This document shows positions 30,808 to 42,700 of a stretch of 64,000 bases of DNA, one piece after another. This DNA comes from Paenibacillus sp. L3-i20. GTDB lineage: Bacteria > Bacillota > Bacilli > Paenibacillales > Paenibacillaceae. The DNA lies in assembly GCF_022180385.2 (NCBI RefSeq), contig NZ_BQME02000001.1:1157501-1221500 (forward strand), read 5' to 3'. Positions within the stretch are counted from its first letter, which is position 1; each line of letters opens with the position of its first letter. The notes beneath the pieces were generated by a model. The model saw only the letters and a list, made by a program, of their open reading frames with translations, ran no database searches and was not told where the DNA came from. A program made the position numbers and the translations under genes.

Positions 30808-32883
30808 TTACTCACCTTTGTTTTTAGCAACGATTGCTTCAGCAATCGATTTTGGTACTTCTTCATAGTGCGAAAGCTCCATGGAGAATACACCGCGTCC
30901 TTGAGTACCGGAACGTAGAGTTGTGGAGTAACCAAACATCTCGGAGAGAGGTACCTTGGAACGGATAATTTGTGCACCTGCACGGGAATCCATACCTTCG
31001 ATACGACCACGACGGGAGTTAAGCATACCCATAACATCGCCCATGTACTCTTCAGGAACAGTAACTTCAACTTTCATGATTGGCTCAAGAAGAACTGGCT
31101 TACATTTATCTTTAGCAGCTTTAAGCGCCATCGAACCTGCAATTTTAAACGCCATCTCCGAGGAGTCAACATCATGGTAAGATCCGTCAACAACAACAGC
31201 TTTAACATCAACTAGCGGGAAGCCAGCGACAACGCCGTTTTTCATTGACTCTTCGATACCAGCTTGAATTGGAGCGATATATTCACGAGGAATCGATCCA
31301 CCAACCGTTTTGTTTTCGAATACGAAGCCTGAACCTGGCTCAAGTGGTGAGAATTCAACCCAACAATGTCCGAATTGACCTTTACCACCGGACTGACGAA
31401 CGAACTTACCTTCAACCTTCGCAGCTTCACGGAACGTCTCACGGTAAGCAACCTGAGGTGCACCAACGTTTGTTTCAACTTTGAATTCGCGGAACATACG
31501 GTCAACTAGAATCTCAAGGTGAAGCTCACCCATACCAGAAATGATCGTCTGGTTAGTTTCTTCGTCTGTACGTGCACGGAAAGTAGGATCTTCTTCAGCA
31601 AGCTTGGAAATTGCGATACCTAGTTTGTCTTGGTCTGCTTTCGTTTTTGGTTCGATAGCAACCGAGATAACTGGCTCAGGGAAGTTCATGGACTCAAGAA
31701 CGATAACGTTCTTTTCATCACAAAGTGTGTCGCCTGTAGTTGTATCTTTAAGACCAACTGCTGCAGCGATATCACCAGCATAAACTTCTGAAATCTCTTG
31801 ACGAGAGTTCGCATGCATCTGCAAGATACGTCCAATACGCTCACGTTTGCCCTTAGTTGAGTTAAGAACATACGAACCGGATTTTAGGATACCTGAGTAT
31901 ACACGGAAGAACGTCAATCTACCAACGTAAGGATCCGTCATGATTTTGAAAGCCAATGCTGCGAAAGGCTCTGTATCAGATGATGGTCTTGCGCCCTCTT
32001 CACCGTCTTCAAGAGTACCTTTAATAGAAGGTACATCAAGTGGCGATGGAAGATAGTCAACAACAGCATCCAACATCAATTGAACACCTTTGTTACGGTA
32101 GGATGAACCAACGATAACTGGGAAGATTTTAACTTCGCAAACACCTTTACGTAGTGCTGCTTTAATTTCTGGAATAGTGATTTCTTCACCTTCCAAATAT
32201 TTCATCGTCAATTCTTCGTCCAGCTCGGCAACCTTCTCGATCAATTCTGTGCGTAGCTCTTCCAATTGGTCAGCGTACTCAGCAGGAATATCAACTTCGA
32301 TTGGGTCTTTGCCTGTATCGTCTTTATACTTGTATGCTTTACGTTCAACGATATCGATAACGCCGACAAAGTCGGACTCTGCACCGATAGGAATTTGAAT
32401 CGCAACAGCATTTGCTTGAAGACGCTCGCGCATGTCTTTGATAACATTTAGGAAATCAGCACCGATGATGTCCATCTTATTAATGTAAGCGATCCGCGGA
32501 ACGTTATAACGATCTGCTTGACGCCATACAGTTTCAGACTGTGGTTCAACGCCTTCTTTAGCACTGAAAACCCCAACGGCCCCGTCCAATACGCGTAGGG
32601 AACGCTCAACTTCTACTGTGAAGTCAACGTGTCCTGGGGTATCGATAATATTGATGCGATGTCCATTCCACTGCGCAGTTGTCGCAGCGGATGTAATCGT
32701 AATACCGCGCTCTTGTTCTTGTTCCATCCAGTCCATCGTAGCTGCACCTTCGTGCACCTCTCCGATTTTGTGAGTACGGCCCGTGAAGAACAAAATACGC
32801 TCAGTAGTAGTGGTTTTACCAGCATCAATATGAGCCATAATCCCGATGTTACGCGTATTGTTCAAGGAGAACTCTCTTGACAT
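30808..32883 (-). CDS. fusA: Translation elongation factor G
   Basis: 691 residues, five domains. G1 [16 protein letters not shown]3 [10 protein letters not shown]4 NKMDIIGAD; domain IV tip loop present. It catalyses ribosomal translocation and, with RRF, recycling. SD GAGGAGA precedes the ATG. It lies between rpsG and tuf in the str operon. Confidence 0.97.
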   Translation of the reverse strand: MSREFSLNNTRNIGIMAHIDAGKTTTTERILFFTGRTHKIGEVHEGAATMDWMEQEQERGITITSAATTAQWNGHRINIIDTPGHVDFTVEVERSLRVLDGAVGVFSAKEGVEPQSETVWRQADRYNVPRIAYINKMDIIGADFLNVIKDMRERLQANAVAIQIPIGAESDFVGVIDIVERKAYKYKDDTGKDPIEVDIPAEYADQLEELRTELIEKVAELDEELTMKYLEGEEITIPEIKAALRKGVCEVKIFPVIVGSSYRNKGVQLMLDAVVDYLPSPLDVPSIKGTLEDGEEGARPSSDTEPFAALAFKIMTDPYVGRLTFFRVYSGILKSGSYVLNSTKGKRERIGRILQMHANSRQEISEVYAGDIAAAVGLKDTTTGDTLCDEKNVIVLESMNFPEPVISVAIEPKTKADQDKLGIAISKLAEEDPTFRARTDEETNQTIISGMGELHLEILVDRMFREFKVETNVGAPQVAYRETFREAAKVEGKFVRQSGGKGQFGHCWVEFSPLEPGSGFVFENKTVGGSIPREYIAPIQAGIEESMKNGVVAGFPLVDVKAVVVDGSYHDVDSSEMAFKIAGSMALKAAKDKCKPVLLEPIMKVEVTVPEEYMGDVMGMLNSRRGRIEGMDSRAGAQIIRSKVPLSEMFGYSTTLRSGTQGRGVFSMELSHYEEVPKSIAEAIVAKNKGE

Positions 32884-32912
32884 AAAATTGTCTCCTCTCG
32901 TTTATGGTTATT

Positions 32913-33383
32913 CTACCAGCGGTAGTGAGCAAACGCTTTGTTTGCTTCAGCCATTTTGTGCGTGTCTTCACGCTTTTTAACAGATGCACCAGTGTTATTG
33001 GAAGCATCAAGAATTTCAGCAGCTAGACGCTCTTCCATTGTCTTTTCGCCGCGGTTACGCGAGTAGTTTACCAACCAACGAAGACCAAGAGCAGTACGGC
33101 GCTCAGGTTTAACTTCGATAGGCACTTGATAGTTAGCTCCACCTACACGGCGTGCTTTAACCTCAAGAACAGGCATGATATTTTTCAAAGCTGCTTCAAA
33201 AACTTCCATTGGATCTTTTCCCGAGCGTTCTTGAATAAGTTTGAAAGCATCATATAGTAGTGTTTGTGCAACTCCTCTTTTACCGTCAATCATAATACGG
33301 TTGATTAGACGAGTAACCAATTTACTATTGTAAACCGGATCTGGAAGCACATCACGTTTCGTTACAGGACCTTTGCGTGGCAT
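32913..33383 (-). CDS. rpsG: 30S ribosomal protein S7 (uS7)
   Basis: 156 residues, [18 protein letters not shown] start. S7 nucleates 30S head assembly and binds near the E-site. The open frame extends upstream, but this ATG follows AAAGGGGGA and gives the B. subtilis length. In E. coli S7 autoregulates the str operon; here the 65-base rpsL-rpsG gap shows no obvious structure. Confidence 0.97.
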   Translation of the reverse strand: MPRKGPVTKRDVLPDPVYNSKLVTRLINRIMIDGKRGVAQTLLYDAFKLIQERSGKDPMEVFEAALKNIMPVLEVKARRVGGANYQVPIEVKPERRTALGLRWLVNYSRNRGEKTMEERLAAEILDASNNTGASVKKREDTHKMAEANKAFAHYRW

Positions 33384-33448
33384 GAGAAAGTCCCCCTTTC
33401 TTCTAATAGTCAATTAGTCTAGCATGTTGTAACCCATATGGGGTCATA

Positions 33449-33871
33449 TTATGATTTTTTAGCTTTAGGACGCTTTGTACCGTATTTTGAACGAGCTTGC
33501 ATACGGTTGTTAACACCCGCAGTATCAAGCGCACCGCGAACGATATGGTAACGTACTCCTGCTAAGTCTTTTACTTTACCACCACGGATCAAAACAACGC
33601 TATGCTCTTGCAAGTTATGTCCGATACCTGGAATGTAAGCCGTAACTTCTAAGCGGTTCGTTAAACGAACACGAGCATATTTACGAAGTGCGGAGTTCGG
33701 TTTCCTTGGAGTCATAGTTCCTACACGAGTGCACACACCACGCTTTTGAGGAGCGCTGATGTTTGTTGATTCACGTTTCAATGCGTTAAAACCTTTTTGC
33801 AAGGCTGGCGATTTCGATTTAACTACTTTCGCTGTACGACCTTTACGAACTAGCTGGTTAATTGTTGGCAT
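33449..33871 (-). CDS. rpsL: 30S ribosomal protein S12 (uS12), Arg at codon 56
   Basis: 140 residues, [12 protein letters not shown] start and [13 protein letters not shown] in the decoding-centre loop. S12 monitors codon-anticodon pairing in the A-site. The residue equivalent to the streptomycin-contacting Lys (K56 in B. subtilis, K42/43 in E. coli) is Arg, encoded AGG at 33704-33706. This substitution is a classical streptomycin-resistance change with little effect on accuracy. It is the first gene of the str operon; GGAAGGGGGTGG precedes the ATG. Confidence 0.97.
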   Translation of the reverse strand: MPTINQLVRKGRTAKVVKSKSPALQKGFNALKRESTNISAPQKRGVCTRVGTMTPRKPNSALRKYARVRLTNRLEVTAYIPGIGHNLQEHSVVLIRGGKVKDLAGVRYHIVRGALDTAGVNNRMQARSKYGTKRPKAKKS

Positions 33872-34006
33872 GTTGCCACCCCCTTCCCTTATTTCATGCC
33901 TTTATGTTGGTAGACATTTTACCCCTAATTTAAGCCCACAGATCCAGGCGGTTCATAAATGAACAATAAGAATTCTTAAACCTAGTCATCAGGCACACTT
34001 CGATAT

Positions 34007-34034
34007 ATTATCATTCATCGCCCATGCATGTCAA
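34007..34034 (-). promoter_or_regulatory. str operon promoter
   Basis: A consensus TTGACA (34029-34034) with GATAAT (34007-34012) at 16 bases, 136 bases before rpsL. The leader contains TAAGAATTCTTA and GTTCATTTATGAAC palindromes (about 33945-33980). Confidence 0.8.
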
Positions 34035-34307
34035 GTATGTAAGATCTCTTTAATTATCGAATGAGCAAATTTATAAAATTATTGTTTATTTTCCGTAACC
34101 CATTGCGGATCATCGTACACATTGCTTTTGCACCCATCTACTTCTACTTCGCTTTGCAACAAAACAACATGCACTACTAAACGTGATATTTCGTTACTAA
34201 AATCATTATAAAATTTAATTACAGGATAATAGCTGATGTTTCATCTACCACGTGTTTGTATTTCATAATCTGTCCCTATTGTACGCGTGTTTAGATTTCA
34301 ATTTTTA
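34035..34307. other. Noncoding spacer upstream of the str promoter
   Basis: AT-rich, no supported reading frame on either strand. No clear terminator was found for the small gene at 34308. Confidence 0.5.
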
Positions 34308-34538
34308 TTATTTCATCACACTAACTACTATTGCAGCAATTACAAAAATGATCACTACAGTCCTAATAAAGTATTGAAAAATACGCAAAGCGATAGGCAT
34401 GTCATTCAGGTTAATCCTCTTAAGTGGTCCGCCTCCTTCTGCATTCTGAAAGGCTTCCATATGAACATCTTTGTATTCCTTCTCACTTTCGTAGTTAGTT
34501 TTTATGTCAGTGGTTTCATTTATTTTATTGTTGGACAT
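34308..34538 (-). CDS. Small single-pass membrane protein, unknown
   Basis: 76 residues: a charged N-terminal half (MSNNKINETTDIK...) and one C-terminal membrane helix (about 53-74, FIRTVVIIFVIAAIVVSV), so probably tail-anchored. GGAGGTG stands 5 bases before the ATG. I do not recognise a family. It lies between rpoC and rpsL, with the 201-residue membrane protein gene just upstream (42-base gap), probably cotranscribed. Confidence 0.65.
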   Translation of the reverse strand: MSNNKINETTDIKTNYESEKEYKDVHMEAFQNAEGGGPLKRINLNDMPIALRIFQYFIRTVVIIFVIAAIVVSVMK

Positions 34539-34580
34539 TTGAACACCTCCAAATGATTCATACGCAATAACTCATTTCCG

Positions 34581-35186
34581 TTAACTTCTGCTCCATATAT
34601 TTTTATAAAGCCCTTTTAACATCAGTTTTACGATACCTTTCTCGTCTAACGTGTTGCCTTCACCCTCATAAAATTCTGTAGGGAATATATAAAAGCCAAA
34701 CTCATCACCATCTTTATAGGTCAATGCACCTGAGCTGAAGATTGAACTGATATATTCCCTATTTTCATACTCTGCTGTCATTTTGGCTGACATATACGTT
34801 GTAAAAGATTGATCTCCCAACGACTCATGCCGAGCTCCTGAAACTAACGAAGCTTCATTTGATGAATAGCGACCAATCGATCTGAAACCAATTCGATAAC
34901 CGCCACTTCGCACATTACCTGTATTATCAATCCAAGCTACGACTATTTTATGGGAGCCATCATTATATATCTCTTTACCAACATTGCTTTTCAAATCGGA
35001 CAAATCAATTAGAACTGAATAATTTCCGTCTATTTTATGTCCTAATGTATCTGTGAATTTTTTACTGTCCTGAGCTATGTGAGATATACCATACATATTT
35101 AAGTTAATCAGTCCTGTTTGCCATAGAATAAGCATAATCAAAAATATTACTGGTATCAAAATAAGCACTTTCTGCTTTATATGCAT
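34581..35186 (-). CDS. Membrane-anchored extracytoplasmic protein, unknown
   Basis: 201 residues. One N-terminal membrane anchor (about 6-24, VLILIPVIFLIMLILW), then a soluble domain with DLSDLKSNVG and GGYRIGFRSIGRYSSNEASL. No known domain recognised. The ATG at 35186 follows AAGGAGGATC; an in-frame start 11 codons upstream would place the SD inside the gene. It occupies, with the next gene, the place where most Bacillales carry rplGB (ybxF, L7Ae-like). Confidence 0.6.
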   Translation of the reverse strand: MHIKQKVLILIPVIFLIMLILWQTGLINLNMYGISHIAQDSKKFTDTLGHKIDGNYSVLIDLSDLKSNVGKEIYNDGSHKIVVAWIDNTGNVRSGGYRIGFRSIGRYSSNEASLVSGARHESLGDQSFTTYMSAKMTAEYENREYISSIFSSGALTYKDGDEFGFYIFPTEFYEGEGNTLDEKGIVKLMLKGLYKNIWSRS

Positions 35187-35424
35187 AATGAGAGATCCTC
35201 CTTCGAATGTTGATGCCAATTACGAAGTGTTGGTTCTTGATTAATGCAAGAAACCAAATACGGGTATGCTTTAAATTGAACCCCAGAAATTTAAAAATTC
35301 AATGTGCTCTGTCAAGTGTGATCAAACGTATCCATATCATTTTTTAATTTAATGTAATTTAACTTCTTAACTGAATTGATTATAAACGGTTTTTAGAGGG
35401 CTATAAGATCAAAAGGAGTAAAAT

Positions 35425-35571
35425 ATGCAGGAGTACTTCTATTATATCTCTAATTTGGTAATTAAAAAGCTATTTTTAAGTGGTACTTTTAATCATACCT
35501 TTGATCTTTCGCTTGATCCTCATTCGAAGTTGACTTCATACACACGATTTTGTGTGTCATTAAATATCTAA
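35425..35571 (+). CDS. 48-codon plus-strand ORF with strong SD, possibly truncated
   Basis: MQEYFYYISNLVIKKLFLSG... to ...CVSLNI, 48 codons. AAGGAG is 6 bases before the ATG, an excellent ribosome-binding site. The stop TAA (35569-35571) is the first three bases of a TAACGAAC repeat element, so the reading frame may be the surviving 5' part of an older gene. Product unknown. Confidence 0.4.
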   Translation: MQEYFYYISNLVIKKLFLSGTFNHTFDLSLDPHSKLTSYTRFCVSLNI

Positions 35572-35820
35572 CGAACTCAGTAACTCATATTTGCTCAAAG
35601 AGAAGCAAATTTTTATCTTAACGGACTGCACAATCGTTATTTCGGAAAAAGCACCTCTCTTTGTTTACTTATTGCGCAATAAGTCCTTTGAGATTCGTTA
35701 GAGCAAATTAATGTTCCTTTTCTACATAGTAAGGTTGTTACGATTCGTTAGAGCGAGTGGCATTGGTTTGTCGAGTAATGAGGCTAATTTATGGAGTAGT
35801 GAGACTATTGCGATTCCTTA
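35568..35820. repeat. Dispersed intergenic repeat, copy A (TAACGRAC / CGTTA family)
   Basis: Elements: TAACGAAC at 35569, TAACGGAC...CGTTAT at 35619-35640, GAGATTCGTTAGAGC at 35690-35704, CGATTCGTTAGAGC at 35741-35754 and a degenerate CGATTCCTTA at 35811. The same element pair, with 50-51-base spacing, occurs at 61558-61744. Confidence 0.65.
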
Positions 35821-35920
35821 TAGATGCTTTTTGTTCTCACTTACACACCACCCTTGACCATTTTTCAACAATGCTACTCGAATGATTTATACGCTTAACT
35901 ATTCATGTTGTTTACTTACT

Positions 35921-35977
35921 AAAAAAAGCGATACACGCTCCATTGCACAAACTGTGCAAGAGCATGTATCGCTTTTA
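35921..35977 (-). terminator. rpoBC operon terminator
   Basis: A long stem AAGCGATACATGCTC.../...GAGCGTGTATCGCTT with an inner TTGCAC/GTGCAA stem, followed on the minus strand by TTTTTTT. It lies about 30 bases beyond the rpoC stop. Confidence 0.9.
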
Positions 35978-36004
35978 TATTTAACCGCTATAAACGGCCG
36001 TTAT

Positions 36005-39000
36005 TTATTCAACTACTACAGCTTCCGTTGCTTGTTCAGCAACTTCGCCTTCAAGAATTTCATCATCCAAGCCTCTCAAGCGAATGTTACGGTAACGCTG
36101 CATTCCCGTACCAGCCGGGATCAACTTACCGATGATAACATTCTCTTTAAGACCTAGAAGCTGATCGACTTTACCTTTGATTGCTGCATCAGTTAGGACA
36201 CGAGTTGTCTCCTGGAAGGATGCTGCAGACAAGAAGGAGTCAGTTTCAAGAGACGCTTTTGTAATACCGAGCAATACCGGTTTGGCAACTGCAGGCTCTT
36301 TGTCAGCGAAGATAGCTTCGCGGTTAGCTGCTTCGTATTCATGAATGTCTACGAAAGCACCTGGCAACAAAGTAGTGCCGCCAGCGTCTACGATACGGAT
36401 TTTCCGTAGCATTTGTTTGATCATGACCTCAACGTGCTTGTCATTGATCTCAACGCCTTGGTTACGGTATACGCGCTGTACTTCTTGCAAGATGTAGTTC
36501 TGTACGCCGCGGATACCTTTGATACGCAACATATCCTTCGGATCGATCGAACCGTCCGTCAACTCGTCGCCTGCCTCAATATGTTGGCCTAATGCTACGC
36601 GGATACGCGAACCATAGGTAACAGCATACACTTTGGACTCAGCTTCGCCTTGAACTTCAATTTCGCGACGATCTTTAGCTTCACGAATCTCTTTAATAAC
36701 GCCGTCAAGCTCGGAGATGATCGCTTGGCCTTTCGGATTACGTGCTTCAAATAGCTCTTGGATACGCGGAAGACCTTGTGTAATATCGTCTCCGGCAACA
36801 CCGCCGGTATGGAATGTACGCATTGTCAACTGTGTTCCTGGCTCACCGATGGATTGTGCTGCGATAATACCAACCGCTTCACCAATCTCAACATGTTTAC
36901 CAGTAGCCAAGTTACGTCCGTAACAGATCTTACATACGCCATGACGAGCACGACAACTTAGTACAGAACGAATTTGCAGACGTTCTACACCAGCATCGAT
37001 AATCGCATCTGCTCTGTTCGAATCGATTAGTTCGCTACGGTTAACGATAACTTCACCCGTTTTCGGATGACGAATCGTTTCGAACGCATAACGTCCTTCG
37101 ATACGATCATAAAGATCTTCGATTACTTCTTTACCGTCTTGGATCTTGCTTACGGAGAAGCCTTTATCTGTACCACAATCGTCCTCACGAACGATAACAT
37201 CTTGTGCTACGTCTACTAGACGACGAGTCAAGTAACCGGAGTCAGCTGTACGAAGTGCTGTATCGGCAAGACCTTTACGCGCTCCATGCGTCGAGATAAA
37301 GTACTCGAGAACCGTTAGTCCTTCACGGAAGTTCGATTTAATTGGCAACTCGATAATACGTCCGGATGGATTGGCCATTAGACCACGCATACCGCCGAGC
37401 TGCGTAATTTGAGATTTGTTACCCCGTGCTTTGGAATCTACCATAAGCATGATGTTGTTGTAACGATCCATCGACTTCATGAGGATTTCTGTAATCTCGT
37501 CTTTACATTTGCTCCAGATGCTGATGATACGGTCATAACGCTCTTCGTTTGTAATCAAACCACGACGGTATTGATTCATAACGGTAGCAACCTTCTCGTC
37601 TGAAGCTTTCATAATTTCCACTTTTTCTGGAGGGATAATTACGTCGGATACACCGATCGTAATACCAGCTTTTGTGGAATACGTGAAGCCAAGCTGCTTA
37701 ATACGGTCAAGAATAACCGCAGTTAGCGTTGTGTGATATTGACGGAAACATTCCGCAATAATCAAAGCAAGATAATCCTTACCTACTGCGCCTGGAATTG
37801 CTGGATCTTCAATGAACTTTCTAAGATCCGCGCCCTTCTCATACACAAAATATTTATCTGGTGTACCGTGCAATAAGTTAGTTTTTGTCGCTTCATTCAC
37901 ATATGGGAAATCTTCAGGGAAGATTTCGTTGAAGATTACTTTACCAACTGTAGTAACGAGCATCGAAGCTTGTTGCTGAGCTGTAAAGTTAACCTTTTTA
38001 AGCACACGTACAGGGATAAAGATCCGAGCATGTAACGAAACAATACCACGTTGGTACGCAGAGATCGCTTCATTGATCGATGCGAATACGGAACCTGTTC
38101 CTTTTGCATCTGTGTTATCCATTGTTAAGTAGAAGCTTCCTAGTACCATATCCTGTGAAGGAGTAACAACTGGCTTACCGTCCTTCGGATTCAGGATATT
38201 TCCTGATGCAAGCATCAACAATCTAGCTTCCGCTTGCGCTTCAGCAGACAACGGAACGTGAACAGCCATTTGGTCACCGTCAAAGTCAGCGTTGTAAGCC
38301 GTACAAACGAGTGGATGCAACTTGATCGCGCGTCCTTCTACTAGAATCGGTTCAAAAGCTTGAATACCGAGTCTATGAAGAGTAGGGGCACGGTTAAGCA
38401 GAACTGGATGTTCTTTAATAACTTCCTCTAGTACGTCCCATACTTCAGGACTAACGCGTTCAACTTTGCGCTTCGCACTCTTAATATTATGAGCTAGACC
38501 TTTATTAACAAGCTCTTTCATAACGAAAGGCTTGAATAGTTCAAGAGCCATTTCCTTCGGAAGTCCACATTGGAACATCTTCAGGTTAGGACCTACGACG
38601 ATAACGGAACGACCAGAATAGTCAACCCGTTTACCTAGTAAGTTCTGACGGAAACGTCCTTGCTTACCTTTCAGCATATGGCTGAGAGATTTAAGCGGAC
38701 GGTTACCAGGACCAGTAACAGGACGGCCACGACGACCATTATCGATTAGAGCATCGACTGCTTCTTGAAGCATACGTTTCTCATTTTGTACGATAATGTC
38801 AGGAGCGCCAAGATCAAGAAGACGCTTCAGACGGTTGTTACGGTTAATTACACGGCGATACAAGTCATTAAGGTCAGACGTTGCAAAACGTCCGCCATCA
38901 AGCTGTACCATCGGACGAAGCTCTGGTGGAATTACAGGAAGCACATCAAGAATCATCCACTCAGGCGCATTACCGGAATTACGGAATGCTTCAATGACTT

Positions 39001-39631
39001 CAAGACGCTTGATTGCACGGTTACGGCGTTGTCCTTGCGCTGTACGCAATTCTTCCTTAAGCTGCACAAGCTCTTTCTCTACGTCAATGTCCTGAAGTAA
39101 TTTCTTAACTGCCTCTGCACCCATGCCAGCATGGAATCCGTAGCCATATTTTTCACGGTAGCTGCGGTATTCTTTTTCGGACAGAAGCTGTTTTTTCTCA
39201 AGTGGAGTTTCACCTGGATCCGTTACAACATAGGATGCAAAATAAATGATCTCCTCAAGTGAACGAGGGGACATATCAAGTGCAAGACCCATACGGCTCG
39301 GAATACCTTTGAAATACCAAATGTGTGATACTGGTGCTGCAAGTTCAATATGACCCATACGTTCACGACGAACTTTAGCGCGAGTAACTTCCACGCCGCA
39401 ACGATCACAGACTACGCCTTTATAACGTACACGCTTATATTTACCGCAATGACATTCCCAATCTTTAGTAGGTCCAAAAATCTTCTCGCAGAAGAGACCT
39501 TCCTTCTCGGGCTTAAGCGTTCTGTAGTTAATGGTTTCCGGCTTCTTGACTTCTCCGCGGGACCACGAGCGAATTTTATCCGGCGAAGCCAGACCAATTT
39601 TCATATACTCGAAGTTGTTCACGTCCAACAA
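36005..39631 (-). CDS. rpoC: RNA polymerase beta' subunit
   Basis: 1208 residues. Zinc-binding [19 protein letters not shown], catalytic NADFDGDQ with three Mg-binding Asp, bridge and trigger helix region ([18 protein letters not shown]), second zinc site with [14 protein letters not shown]. The open frame reaches an ATG at 39652 that has no SD; the TTG at 39629-39631 is 7 bases from AAGGAGGG and gives [10 protein letters not shown] as in Bacillus. It lies about 80 bases after rpoB; a CTTCAA/TTGAAG hairpin (39681-39719) fills the gap. Confidence 0.97.
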   Translation of the reverse strand: MLDVNNFEYMKIGLASPDKIRSWSRGEVKKPETINYRTLKPEKEGLFCEKIFGPTKDWECHCGKYKRVRYKGVVCDRCGVEVTRAKVRRERMGHIELAAPVSHIWYFKGIPSRMGLALDMSPRSLEEIIYFASYVVTDPGETPLEKKQLLSEKEYRSYREKYGYGFHAGMGAEAVKKLLQDIDVEKELVQLKEELRTAQGQRRNRAIKRLEVIEAFRNSGNAPEWMILDVLPVIPPELRPMVQLDGGRFATSDLNDLYRRVINRNNRLKRLLDLGAPDIIVQNEKRMLQEAVDALIDNGRRGRPVTGPGNRPLKSLSHMLKGKQGRFRQNLLGKRVDYSGRSVIVVGPNLKMFQCGLPKEMALELFKPFVMKELVNKGLAHNIKSAKRKVERVSPEVWDVLEEVIKEHPVLLNRAPTLHRLGIQAFEPILVEGRAIKLHPLVCTAYNADFDGDQMAVHVPLSAEAQAEARLLMLASGNILNPKDGKPVVTPSQDMVLGSFYLTMDNTDAKGTGSVFASINEAISAYQRGIVSLHARIFIPVRVLKKVNFTAQQQASMLVTTVGKVIFNEIFPEDFPYVNEATKTNLLHGTPDKYFVYEKGADLRKFIEDPAIPGAVGKDYLALIIAECFRQYHTTLTAVILDRIKQLGFTYSTKAGITIGVSDVIIPPEKVEIMKASDEKVATVMNQYRRGLITNEERYDRIISIWSKCKDEITEILMKSMDRYNNIMLMVDSKARGNKSQITQLGGMRGLMANPSGRIIELPIKSNFREGLTVLEYFISTHGARKGLADTALRTADSGYLTRRLVDVAQDVIVREDDCGTDKGFSVSKIQDGKEVIEDLYDRIEGRYAFETIRHPKTGEVIVNRSELIDSNRADAIIDAGVERLQIRSVLSCRARHGVCKICYGRNLATGKHVEIGEAVGIIAAQSIGEPGTQLTMRTFHTGGVAGDDITQGLPRIQELFEARNPKGQAIISELDGVIKEIREAKDRREIEVQGEAESKVYAVTYGSRIRVALGQHIEAGDELTDGSIDPKDMLRIKGIRGVQNYILQEVQRVYRNQGVEINDKHVEVMIKQMLRKIRIVDAGGTTLLPGAFVDIHEYEAANREAIFADKEPAVAKPVLLGITKASLETDSFLSAASFQETTRVLTDAAIKGKVDQLLGLKENVIIGKLIPAGTGMQRYRNIRLRGLDDEILEGEVAEQATEAVVVE

Positions 39632-39733
39632 GGAGCAACCCTCCTTCGTCATGTATGACTGTGTCTTTTCAGAAGCTGAACTTCAACCGCTGGTCCATAT
39701 TGTTCGAACCGGATTGAAGCTCAGTTTCCCTTT

Positions 39734-42700
39734 TTATTCAGCGCTTACTTCAGCGCCTTCTAAGTTGAGGTTAAGCTTATCGCCTGTAGCCTCATCGTCA
39801 TCGTCCATTTCCTTCATTTCGATCTCTTGCTCATCCTCGGCTAGAATTTTTACATCCATACCCAAGCTCTGAAGCTCTTTGATCAAAACTTTAAACGATT
39901 CAGGAACACCTGGTTCCGGAACATTCTCGCCTTTGACGATCGATTCGTACGTTTTCACACGACCGACAACATCATCGGACTTGACTGTAAGAATTTCTTG
40001 AAGCGTGTAGGCTGCGCCGTAAGCCTCAAGTGCCCAAACCTCCATCTCACCGAAACGTTGTCCGCCGAACTGTGCTTTACCGCCCAGTGGCTGTTGCGTA
40101 ACGAGTGAGTAAGGACCAGTGGAACGAGCATGGATCTTATCATCAACCATGTGGGCAAGTTTGATCATATACATGACGCCGACAGTAACTTCACGCTCGA
40201 AGTTCTCGCCAGTACGTCCATCATATAGAACCGTTTTACCGTTACGTTGCATACCTGCTTCTTCCATCGTATCGAATACGTCGTTCTCACGAGCGCCGTC
40301 GAATACTGGAGTAGCTGCATGCAATCCAAGATGTTTACAAGCCATACCAAGATGAACTTCAAGTGCTTGACCGATGTTCATACGGGATGGTACGCCCAGC
40401 GGGTTAAGAACAACCTCTACAGGTGTTCCGTCCGGTAGGAATGGCATATCTTCTTCCGGCATGATACGGGCGATAACACCCTTGTTACCATGTCGTCCGG
40501 CCATCTTGTCACCTTCAGAAATTTTACGTTTTTGAGCAATATAAGCACGAACTAGCTGATTAACGCCTGGTGGCAATTCATCGCCGTTTTCGCGAGTAAA
40601 TACTTTAACGTCAACAACGATTCCGTCTGTACCATGCGGTACGCGAAGCGATGTATCACGAACTTCACGCGCTTTTTCTCCGAAGATTGCATGAAGCAAT
40701 CTTTCTTCTGCTGTAAGTTCAGTTACACCTTTTGGTGTTACTTTACCGACTAGAATGTCGCCCGCGCTAATTTCAGCACCGACGCGGATAATGCCTCGCT
40801 CGTCGAGATTACGAAGTGCTTCTTCGCCTACGTTCGGGATATCGCGAGTAATTTCTTCAGGGCCGAGTTTTGTATCACGGGCCTCTGATTCATATTCCTC
40901 GATGTGAATGGATGTATAAACATCCTCTTTCACTAGCTTCTCACTTAGCAAGATAGCATCCTCATAGTTGTAACCTTCCCAAGTCATGAAGGCAACGACT
41001 ACGTTACGGCCTAGTGCTAATTCGCCCTTCTCAGTGGACGGACCATCAGCCATGATGTCACCTTTTTTGATAACATCACCCTTGCGTACTAGTGGACGCT
41101 GGTTAATACATGTACCTTGGTTAGAACGCATAAACTTATGCAACTTATGTTTAACCAAGTCTCCGCTTACTTGTTTGCCATCGATTGTCTCCATACGACG
41201 AAGCCAAATTTCATTAGCTGATGCGCGTTCAACGACGCCGTCATATTTAGAAACGATACAAACACCGGAATCTTTCGCAGCCTTATGCTCCATACCCGTA
41301 CCTACAAGAGGTGATCTAGGAATTAGAAGAGGTACTGCTTGACGTTGCATGTTTGATCCCATTAGTGCACGGTTGGAGTCATCGTTCTCTAGGAACGGAA
41401 TGAGCGCCGTTGCAACCGATACTACTTGTTTAGGGGAAACGTCCATATAGTCAACGCGATCGCTCGGCATTGTCAGGATGTTGTCTGCTTGTTTATTGTA
41501 ACGAACAATTGTGCTCGTTTCTTTAAACTTGCTTTCTTCGGTCAATACCGCATTCGCTTGCGCGATTACGTAATTGTCTTCTTCATCAGCAGTCAAATAA
41601 GCGATTTGATCAGTAACAATTCCTGTCTTTGGATCTACCCAACGATATGGAGCCTCAATGAAGCCATATTCGTTAATGCGGGCAAACGTGGACAAGGAGT
41701 TGATCAAACCGATGTTCGGACCCTCTGGTGTTTCAATCGGACACATACGACCATAGTGAGAGTGATGGACGTCACGCACTTCAAAGCCCGCGCGCTCACG
41801 CGTCAAACCGCCCGGTCCTAGTGCTGATAGACGACGCTTATGCGTAAGTTCCGCTAGCGGATTCGTCTGATCCATGAACTGGGACAATTGAGAGGAACCA
41901 AAGAACTCTTTGATCGATGCAATAACAGGTCGAATGTTGATAAGCGCCTGAGGCGTAATCGCATTCGCATCCTGAATGGACATTCTCTCACGAACGACAC
42001 GTTCCATACGGGAAAGACCGATACGGAATTGGTTTTGAAGCAACTCGCCAACCGAACGCAAACGACGGTTACCAAGGTGATCAATATCATCTGTGCTTCC
42101 AACGCCATGCAGCAAGTTAATGAAGTAGTTAATGGAAGAAATGATATCCGCAGGCGTAACATGCTTAACGGATTTATCAATAATACCATTAGCAATAACT
42201 TTAATTACTTTGCTATCGTCATGTGGTGAGAATACACTGATTGTTTGTAGTGGAATACTATCTGCATCAAGTACACCATTAGCAACATGATATGTTTTGA
42301 AACCTACATCTTTCTCGAGGTTATCGAGAATTTCATCAAGAAGGCGACGATCAATCATCTGACCTGACTCAGCAATAATCTCGCCAGTTGACGGATCTAC
42401 CAAGTTCTCAGCAAGACGTTGATTAAACAGACGGTTCTTGATGTGCAACTTCTTGTTTATTTTGTAACGGCCGACATTGGCCAGGTCATATCGTTTTGGA
42501 TCGAAGAAACGTGCAACTAGCAAGCTCTTCGCGTTGTCCAAAGTAGGCGGCTCACCCGGACGAAGACGCTCATAAATTTCAATCAGCGCTTTCTCCGTAG
42601 AATCCGTGCTATCCTTGTCCAGCGTATTGCGAATATACTCGTCATGGCCGAGCAAATCCAATATTTCAGCGTCAGTGCCGAATCCAAGCGCACGCAAAAG

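Noticed and set aside
39632-39652. Extended rpoC start at the ATG at 39652
   Set aside because: No SD before it, and the SD for the family start lies inside this extension; TTG at 39631 is preferred.
41850-41935. Rifampicin-resistance substitution in rpoB
   Set aside because: The cluster I residues (Q513, D516, H526, S531 equivalents) are all wild type.
41854-42195. Long open frames antisense to or shifted within rpoB, rpoC, fusA and ribosomal genes
   Set aside because: They follow from codon bias of highly expressed genes, lack SD sequences and overlap well-supported genes completely.
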